From the NCBI GenBank assembly GCA_032164295.1, contig JAJHTX010000005.1:744001-808000 (forward strand): a stretch of DNA of 64,000 nt, read 5' to 3'. The position numbers and the translations under genes were made by a program. Positions 55,904-64,000 of the stretch are shown piece by piece. The notes below the pieces were generated by a model. That model was not told the origin of the DNA and did no database searches. It was given only the letters and a program-made list of their open reading frames with translations. This stretch comes from Inonotus obliquus (Eukaryota; Basidiomycota; Agaricomycetes; Hymenochaetales; Hymenochaetaceae). Position 1 is the first letter of the stretch. Every line of letters begins with the position of its first letter.

Positions 55904-58458
55904 ATGGGAAACCAAAGCATCCCATCACAGACTGCCACTCACCATGCCAGCCCGGCTCCGTCCACGTCTTCCCCCGCCGAGTCCAGGAAGGCAGCATTAC
56001 TCATCGGGTGCAGCTACGAGGGAAATGATGTCTACCATACACTAAGAAAGCCTCATGAAGACGTGTTCAAGGTCAAGAACTTGCTCCTTAGTGAGTGCCA
56101 ATTCTTGTTGTAAATGTCTTCATGCTTATAACGCTTCGATTTTTCCCTAGAAACGTATCGCTTTGATAAGATGGACGTCACCGTGCTACTAGACGATGGA
56201 CAGCACCTCCGACCGACGCGAGAGAATATTGTACGTCCCTTGATCGGTTAATCGTTCCTTCGTATTGAATAAGATGTTATTACCAGTTGAACGGAATGAA
56301 TCAGCTTATGGAAGGAGCAAAAGCTGGGGATTGTTTCTTCCTCCACTGTGAGCGCTTTGCATCCCTTCTGCTGCTCAGTCCCTAACGCTTTATTACGTGC
56401 AGATTCCGGTCACGGTGTCCAGACTCCTTGCCAAGTACCAGGAGAGGAACCTGATGACCTCGATGAGGGTCGGTGCAATCTCAAACAAGAGCTTATGCTT
56501 TGCCAACTTTTCTGACGATCCACACAGCTATCGTGCCCTGCGACGCTACAGACGACAAGGAAACATGGATCATTGACAATGCATGTGATATTCTTCTTTT
56601 CTGCATCGTTGATCGTCTTTGAATGACACGGTAAACTAACTTTAGGATCTTAATAAGCTTCTTGTGCGCAAAATTCCCGTAAATGCACAACTCATAGTAA
56701 GTACATATACTTCAATCACCCTCCCGCCAGCTAACAATTGGCTTAACGACGCAGGCGATCTTCGATATGTGCCATTCCGGAACCGCGATGGGTAAGTCAC
56801 CACTTTCCCCCTTTTGACGGCAGAATAAGCTTAGCGACCGGGCTGCACGCGTAGACTTGAAACACTACTGCTACAACGAGAATGGTACGATCCATCAATA
56901 CAAACGGACTTCGCACGATACCATCGAGGACGACTCCAGGGTGATTCGGGAGCTTTGCTCCTGCCATCGGTCTAAAGGTGGACGGGACACTTTCGCGCGA
57001 AACACTACGCCCATAAAGGATACTCGACAGTTTACATACACGAAGCGCAAGAGCACGTTGCATTGTGAGCTCTCGGAGGGTCCGGAATCAGGTACGTTTG
57101 AAATTTCCCATGCATAAACTTAATATTCTAAGCCAGGTGGACCAGGCCTAATTGCGATAGCTCGGAGGTATACGTATCCGTACTTTTGCGAGCAAGACTT
57201 TAGACGCATGAGAAAGTTGCGCTGGGGATTCATTCCGCAGTTCTGCAAGAGCAGATTATCAATCTCGGGGAAAGGTGCGAACGATGAAAAGGCAGATCAT
57301 GCAGAACTGGAACTAAAGTCGCCTCTCCGTGTTTTTACTGCCACGTCCCTCACTCCCCTCAACTCCTCAACTACCAATCATGCCATTTGCTATGGAACAT
57401 CTATTCCCACCCCGCGCGCCTCTGTGCCAGCTTCACTACACTCTTCAAGTCCGTTCAGAGTGTCAGCAAACACCACGAGGGAATCAGAGCTTGCACCCAT
57501 GCACACTGCTTCTAAGCACGCCGATGAGATCCCGCGGTGTATGTCTCCTGATTCTATACTCAAACTGCCAAGCCGGAGCAACACTTCTGAGACTCCAGCT
57601 TTGGGTTCTTGGACCACCGATGTCTCGACTACGACCACGATAAGACAGAAGAAGTCGAAGAGGTTGATGACAAGAACTAACTATAAACCTGGAATGACTC
57701 GGAAGAAATGTGGATGTCGGTCGTCCTCTGGAGGGCGGGCGCGCGGACAAACGGTATGCGCTGCCATTGCCTCCTCATTCCCTCAAGGCTGAATTGTCTG
57801 TATAGATCACTGTAGCGGCTTCCAGTGACGAGCAGGTCGCATGGGAGACGAGGAAAGGGACTTTGACATCTGTAAGCCCTCCTGACAATCGACTGATGAT
57901 ACAGACTACTGATTTAATGATATTCATCATTTAGGCTCTGGTTGGTATTCTGGGTAAGTTGTACGATACGATAGGTATTACAGTTTACTGACCCATACGA
58001 CAGAGAAAGATCCACACCCTACCTACGACTCTTTACTCGCCTCTGTCCAGAAATACCTAAATGACCTTTCTGATAGAATGCGACGAGAGTACTTCCGGAC
58101 GAAGAAACATAGAGAATTCGTGGCTCGAAGGATCAAGGTGCGCAAATGGAGTACACCTCGCCAGAATGAGAGAAAGTCAAAGAGGGACATCGGCGCGGAG
58201 ATGCTCAAGGCCATCGAAGCGACTCTGAAGCAGGCGAACGGAGGATCCGTGCAGACCGTGTTTGTGAGCATTTTTTCCCTCGTTCTGTCCTCCTGATGAC
58301 TTATTGTTGATCTGCTTCCTTGTTGTGCACACAGATTGGGTCGGAGTTGTACATGGTATGTGATTTTTGTTGCGCCGTACTGGTCTGGGCTAATTTGACA
58401 TAACAAGGACATGGCCAAGACGCGTTTCGACCCGTCTGGCCGGTATTCGGCCAAGTGA
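55904..58458 (+). CDS. Metacaspase-like protein 1 (peptidase C14 fold)
   Basis: Predicted Arg/Lys-specific cysteine protease of the type I metacaspase kind. Fourteen exons: 55904-56090, 56151-56230, 56287-56347, 56403-56468, 56528-56580, 56646-56696, 56755-56791, 56855-57091, 57137-57753, 57806-57871, 57935-57953, 58004-58263, 58335-58355 and 58408-58458; 601 residues. The p20 part has KAALLIGCSYEG, DVTVLLDDG, FFLHYSGHGVQTPCQVPGEE with His113, then DATDDKETWIIDND and AIFDMCHSGTAMDL with Cys172. After a variable Ser/Pro-rich linker of about 270 residues come SSDEQVAWET and LTSALVGIL, the p10-like part. Intron 5 (56581-56645) starts GCATGT, where the paralogue has GTAAGT. The N-terminus is MGNQS. 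Confidence 0.85.
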
Positions 58459-60323
58459 CGATTAATCTTACCTTTCCGGGAATCCGATTTCAAGCTTGCA
58501 TATTGCATCGCGTTTCCTACACATACAGGACATTTTGCGAACCGCCTGTGACATTTTCATTATACATCCGCGCCGCGCGCCTAAAGTGATGCATTGTCGA
58601 GTTATCGAATTCACTCTAGTCTTGTGGCTTGCTTTCTTCCAATCTTTCTTTCTAACTATTATTTGCTTCAATATCTGGCGTTTCCAAGCAGGGATTGTTT
58701 ACAATTTTGCATTTGCATCTGCTTTCAACGTGCACTGTTTTGGTGTTCTTGCTATGAAATCTTTACTTTCCCGTTTTCACTTCTGTTCGTCGTCTCTCTG
58801 GCATTTCGTCAATATCATTACCACGTCCAGCTTATAATTACGCATATACCGCATCCACGTTCTGTTCTCTCCAGCTTCATCGTTGTCTTTGAACTATGCT
58901 GTGCATTTACCCTTCACATTCATGAAAACATACGGCAGTCTTGTACATACAAACCTGTGTCAAATCAAAAATCGTTATTAATTCTCGCCGGTGGTGTCAC
59001 CTATATATGATGGTTACGAAGAAAACAAGCACGTTGGATCTCTGTGCTTTGGCTGGACGGGAATGTTCTGGTTATCTTGATGAAGTTTGTTCGTCGCTAT
59101 GTAAAATTGAAGGAACCAAGGATGGAGCTGGCTAAGGCTGTACTTGATTCTTTAGTCTACGTTGCATCGCATGGCATCATTGATCACTGTTGTTGGTACT
59201 ACTGCATAGCTGGAAGTCGGATTGATTAATTTTCCTTAGAAAGAGGGTAGAGCGGGAGGATCCCAGTCGGTTGTACCGCTGAAGCGATGTCTTCTGACTC
59301 GACGGAACCTCTTGGATGATAACCTTGGACTATATAGCTGATGGTCCGAATGAATGCCTTTCGTGGTAGCCTTGGCGCAAAATAGCGCCGTTTGTGGTCC
59401 TGAAGCTAGCATGTTGAATGAGATCGTGATGTTTCCGAAACACCATCAACGAAATGACTCAATCCGTGCCAGTGAATACCTGTGCTTGCTTGAGAGTACA
59501 TATGTATTCATAGGCGTAGAGAACATGAATTTCTTATGTAATCAAGGTATTCTTATGAGGTATTTTCGCGGTCATATGTATGTATACAGCGAACTAAGAA
59601 TAGCAGACCAAACCCTGTCGCCTACCCTAACCTTCAAAGGAATTTCAGCGGAAAAGGGAGGGAGAAAAGGAGTGCAGACTATAGTACACGAGCATTGTTT
59701 CCAAAGAGAGGCAAAGGTCAGACCAAAGATCAGTACGGTCGGACGGAAGCATTTGTCGTTTATTTACAGTTTATTTTTCTCGGGATTTGACTATTATGGA
59801 TCGACGAGATCGACGCGAATGCCGTGTACGGCCGTGGCAGTGCCGTTTTACCGCGCACTGCCATTCCATCACGCGCATAGAGATTAGTTTATAACAGCCC
59901 CGACCCTTCAGCCGACTTCCTCATCTTTTCCTTTCCATCCCTCACTTCCGATACTGCTTGTACTACTCGGTACGCTTGACGGTGGTCAAGCAGAGGATAT
60001 CTTTCTGCGTCGTTCTGCGATTGTCATACCGGGTTCGAACCTCGACAACGTCGAGCGCCCACTAGTACTGCCACTCTTACTAGCTATCACCGTTCTTAGT
60101 GACGGGCATCCTCAGCAACCGTCTGATCAGTCATCATCTACTCTCTGAGGGTCAGTCTAACGTTGCCATACGGACGCGCTCGCGCGATCTCGTGTCGCTC
60201 TCACCTCGTTCACTTGTGAGTGGGTTTGTCACCACCATGTGTGGATCGATGTGCCTGGTTTACTGACCCACCTATCCTAGGCACTCACTGACCAGCTCCA
60301 TCTAACACGAAAGCCCTCTCGCG
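58459..60323. other. Intergenic between the two metacaspase genes
   Basis: About 1.9 kb. Frames at 58594-59010 and 59354-59887 have no recognisable content. A GGGTTCGAACC word followed by the hairpin CTCGAC-AAC-GTCGAG at 60030-60056 looks tRNA-like but does not fold as a tRNA. No gene called. Confidence 0.5.
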
Positions 60324-63060
60324 ATGGGTAACCAAAGTGCTGCCTCTGCCACCCAGGCACCTCAGCAATCAATCAAACAACCTATTGCTCAGGATGCGGG
60401 TCCCGCCGCTTCGACTACGCTTACTAACGCGAAACCCAGGAAAGCTGCATTGCTGATCGGGTGCAGGTACAAGAATCATAAGTACTACGCTGAGCTTCCG
60501 CAGACCCATAGAGATGTATTTAAGCTCAGGAACTTGCTCATCAGTGCGTACAACCTTTTTCTTATCAAGATTTCTGAAACACTGAAATTTCGTCTAGACA
60601 AGTACCATTATGAAAGGTCGAAAGTTACGATATTGTTGGATGATGGTCGGCGCCCGGCACCGACGAGGGTCAACATTGTGCGTTTTTTGGTTGAGCAAGC
60701 GCTCGTGATGCAATAAGTGACGTCTTATGTCTGAATGTTAGGTGAGCGAAATAAAGAAGCTCGTAGAGGGAGCAAAAGCTGGGGATAACTTCTTCTTTCA
60801 CTGTACGTGACTCGTTTTATTTCATCGTCTGAGATAATGATGCTTCATCCCATGCAGACTCTGGTCATGGCGCACAGACTCCTTGTCAAGTACCAGGGGA
60901 GGAAGACGATGACATGGACGAAGGTGAGTGCAATCTCGAACGAAAACTAACCATTGTTTTCTGATGATACATGTGCAGCCATCGTACCATGCGACGCTAC
61001 TGAAGACAAGGATACTTGGATTATTGACAATGTAAGTGATATCCAGTTTGTCTGTGATCATCGTAGAGTGACATTTCTTGTGCACGCAGGATCTGCACAG
61101 GCTCCTTGTGCGCAAAATTCCTGTCAACTCCCAACTCATCGTAAGTGCACTACCTACAAGAGGATCTCGCTAGCTGACGATAGTTATACGGAACAGGCGT
61201 TCTTCGACATGTGCCATTCTGGAACTGCAATGGGTTAGTGCATTCGTTTCATCTGTTGACGACACGAACCTTATGAACAAGTTACAATGGCATGTAGACC
61301 TGAAACACTATTGCTACAATGAGAATGGCACGATCCATCAATACAGGCGAACATCAAATGACACCATCGAGGACGAATCAAGGAAAATTCGGCAATTATC
61401 CTCACACCAGCCGTCTGCCCAGGGACAAGATGCTTCTGCTCCAAAGGCAATACAGAGAAAGAATACGCGACACTTTCAGTGCACGAAGCGCATGGCCACG
61501 ATGCAATGCGGACTTTCGGAAAGCTCGGATCCTGACACACTAACGGCGCCACCCGTGGAGAACGGTGACTCTATGCCAGGGACAGGAACGACGGCTCGTA
61601 GATGCAACAGTTGTACTGAATGTGGAGGTATCATTCAAGAGGGATATGTTTGTGATTCTCCTTCGGGTCCCAACCCGGGTCATGATCAGCAAGGTTTCGT
61701 TCCTGAAAGACCGCTCGAACAGGAACCACTACCGCAACCAGCTTCAAGTGTAGCAACTCGGAGGTTTACCTACCCACTTGGTCACGGTGCTGGGTGTCTC
61801 TCGGCGTTGCGCATGGGCTGGCTTACGCACTTTTTCAAGAGGAAGTTCTCAATCTCGGGGAACAATGAGAAAGCAGGCCAGCACGCAGAACCCAATACAC
61901 CCTCGCGCGTGTCGACTGTCACATCCATCACTCCTCTCAGTCCATCCACCAATCCCTCCATCTCTCTCTCCACTTCTGCCCCCACTTCACCCACTTCATC
62001 TCCAGTTCTCACCTACGTTACAAGACCGCCTAAAACGTCCTTGAATGTCAACGGGAACTCTATACACATCTCAACAGGACAGGCACTTCAAGCTATCAAG
62101 GAGGACGTACCCACCTCGCGCTTTACCTCTGAGCATGTTGGTGAGATCCCACGGTGCACGTCGCCGATCTCTGGACCAGGGTCTCCGGCAAGTAGTCATG
62201 CTTCTGAGACTCCCATTTCGACTTCGAGTGCCGCCATTGCTCCTAAGAGATTAATGACAACAGCTGGGGGAAGGTTCCGAAAAAAGTGCAAATGTAGGAC
62301 CTTTTCGGGCGGAGATCAGGAGTACGGTCAAACAGTATGTGCCAGTGACTTGCTCTTTGCCTGTCCATTGACACGTCTTTAGATTACTATTGGAAGTTCC
62401 AGCGACGAGCAGCTCGCGTGGGAAACGAGTAAAGGGACTTTAACATCCGTAAGTTCTTCAACATATTGACTGGTAGAATACGAATTTACCATTGCCTTTC
62501 TAGGCTCTTGTGTCTATTTTAGGTAAGCTTCTTGTGTGGCATTACATTATGATTTTCTCATTCGCACGTCAGAGAAAGAAGCGCATCCGACCTACAAATC
62601 TTTGCTTGCCTCTGTCCAGTCAGTATAATTTCTTCCAGTACCCTCACCGCTTCCGGAACTAATGCGGATTCAGGGGGTTCTTGAATAACATGTCTGATGA
62701 CATGCGACGGCATGTCAGTTGGACGAAGAATCGTTCAACATTCAAGAGTCGGAAGGGTGTACGTGAGCGAGGCTCGCCTCACGAATCAGAGCAGGACTTC
62801 AACGAGTCCTTGCTCGAGGCATTCAACCCCATTCTGGAGCAAGCAAATGGTGGACCTGTGCAGACTGCGATTGTACGTCGTTTCTCTTTATGATATAATC
62901 CTTTGAGGGAAGTATATTGACGTACTCGCGTCCGTTTTCCGCATATGCAGATCGGCACACAGAAATACATGGTATGTGACCTGCTGAGAATAACTAGTTA
63001 TTCGGCTTAGCTAAAACGTTGAGTACCCAGAACTTGGCCGCTGCACGTTTCAGCCCATGA
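60324..63060 (+). CDS. Metacaspase-like protein 2 (peptidase C14 fold)
   Basis: Paralogue of the previous gene in the same orientation. Fourteen exons: 60324-60543, 60598-60677, 60742-60802, 60858-60923, 60979-61031, 61090-61140, 61197-61233, 61298-62334, 62383-62448, 62504-62522, 62573-62618, 62674-62872, 62951-62971 and 63031-63060; 661 residues. Exons 2 to 7 are the same length as in copy 1. Catalytic His124 lies in FHYSGHGAQTP and Cys183 in AFFDMCHSGTAMDL. The intron that splits the linker in copy 1 is absent here, and the linker gains a Cys cluster, CNSCTECGGIIQEGYVC. The p10-like SSDEQLAWET and LTSALVSIL follow. MGNQSAA fits the N-myristoylation pattern better than copy 1. An extra intron cuts the copy-1 exon 12 equivalent. 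Confidence 0.85.
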
Positions 63061-64000
63061 GGCTCGCGCAATGTCTTTGCCAAAATTCGATACTTGTTTG
63101 GAGCCGATACCTTCTTCGAGTCACACGAGCTCTTCGTCACCCGATAATTCACGCTTGTCTTCAAGAACTACCTCACGATTCTGCCCGCATTTCGTTCTAT
63201 ACTGTTCGATCTCTCCACGTACTTGTCACAAAGCCGATATTCTCCCTGGGATTTTCCTGGTTGACCTGACCGATTTGCTTTCACTTCCTGTCCTCCGACA
63301 ATCCCGAACCTGCACCGCTTTCTCGATCTGCGCCCCTGTGCCGCATGCCTTCCTTCACATTGCATCGCAATCAAACACCAAAACATCCAGACACCATATG
63401 ACTTTGGCTCGCAGCCAACCCGTGGCAATTCATCCACCGCAATTGCACATCTTCTCGCTTGCCCGCCTATCATTGTGGTCCTTGTCTGGTGATCACCTTC
63501 AGCCCGTAGCCGACGCTCTCGAACCACGATCGACCAGACCCTACCCATTCATTAATTATCACCCGCGCCACAGTTTCACTTTTCCTTGATCCACAGGGTT
63601 GACTCGTCTGAATCTGCTTACGCGTAGCTTACGCTCTACCCGCGTAACGTCAGAAGACAGAAGGCACGATGATGTTGGAGCGTGGGATGTTGATAAGGGC
63701 GGGAAGAGCAGGCATGGTGTCTTGACATCATGTTTACTCTATTTTCTGGAAGAGGCTTATCTGCACGATATATGTTGTCACATCTTCTTTTCTTCTGTCG
63801 GCGGTCCCAGGTCTCTGGCCTGGGTTAAACGATGCACGGGATATTTTGGGACGAGAAAATAGGCGAGCAGCGCGCGTGGAATGGGGTGCGTTCTTCACGA
63901 GCGTTCGAGAACCGGCTGTACTACGCTCTTGGTCTTTAGTGGTCCTATCCCCTGTTCGTCGCTCCTTCGGAATCTCCGCACGTTGCACTCCATTATGCGG
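63061..64000. other. 3' flank of metacaspase 2, no confident gene
   Basis: A 172-codon open frame at 63071-63589 starts ten bases after the metacaspase stop, is rich in Ser, His and Pro and shows no motif, so it is probably chance. Nothing is recognised to the window end. Confidence 0.45.

Noticed and set aside
59966..60060. tRNA-like stretch with an A-box-like TGGTCAAGCAG and a B-box GGGTTCGAACC
   Set aside because: The acceptor and anticodon stems do not pair properly and the 3' part folds instead as a separate hairpin, CTCGAC-AAC-GTCGAG. I do not call a tRNA.
63071..63589. 172-codon open frame after metacaspase 2
   Set aside because: It begins inside the presumed 3' UTR, has Ser/His/Pro-biased composition and no recognisable feature.

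Overview
The window reads as nuclear DNA of a filamentous basidiomycete, most likely an Agaricomycete. Conserved genes are broken by many short introns (about 46 to 116 nt, nearly all GT-AG with short pyrimidine tracts), intergenic DNA is rich in CT tracts and microsatellites, and fungal housekeeping genes sit beside lineage-specific secreted, membrane and disordered-protein families. All gene models are spliced by hand from the sequence. Family names come from recognised motifs, not from database searches.

Region 1 (1-13402) is a large imperfect palindrome. The left arm (1-5167, continuing off the window) and the right arm (6201-13402) flank a unique spacer of about 1 kb. Each arm carries two unfamiliar genes transcribed away from the centre. 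Gene A (A1 minus, A2 plus; about 690 residues) encodes a basic then acidic, disordered, probably nuclear protein. Gene B has a C-terminal module of about 60 residues that is almost invariant. The right arm holds two tandem B copies (B1, B2); the left-arm copy B' is frameshifted just before the module. A and B share the N-terminal start MA(V)LTR, a first exon of about 280 nt and two phase-1 introns, so they may be one old family. This duplicated, diverging and partly broken gene pair is the best candidate for an undescribed system here.

Region 2 (13403-25028) is mostly gene-poor, low-complexity DNA. It holds a seven-TM protein gene, a degenerate threefold repeat and the Mediator subunit MED7.

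Region 3 (25029-45250) mixes a Ser/Thr kinase using two GC-AG introns, an unrecognised five-exon gene, SDS22 (PP1 regulatory LRR protein), MAF1 (RNA polymerase III repressor), a small membrane protein and five members of a predicted GPI-anchored secreted family. Three of those five form a tandem array with a unit of about 1.95 kb.

Region 4 (45738-55194) is a dense housekeeping block: a Bqt4-like APSES/KilA-N nuclear-envelope protein, a WSS1-type DNA-protein-crosslink protease, 6-phosphofructokinase divergent from WSS1 over 213 bp, and a MINDY-family deubiquitinase ending in a CaaX box.

Region 5 (55904-63060) holds two paralogous 14-exon metacaspase-like genes in direct orientation. Both keep the catalytic His and Cys, and both have a long variable linker between the p20- and p10-like parts.
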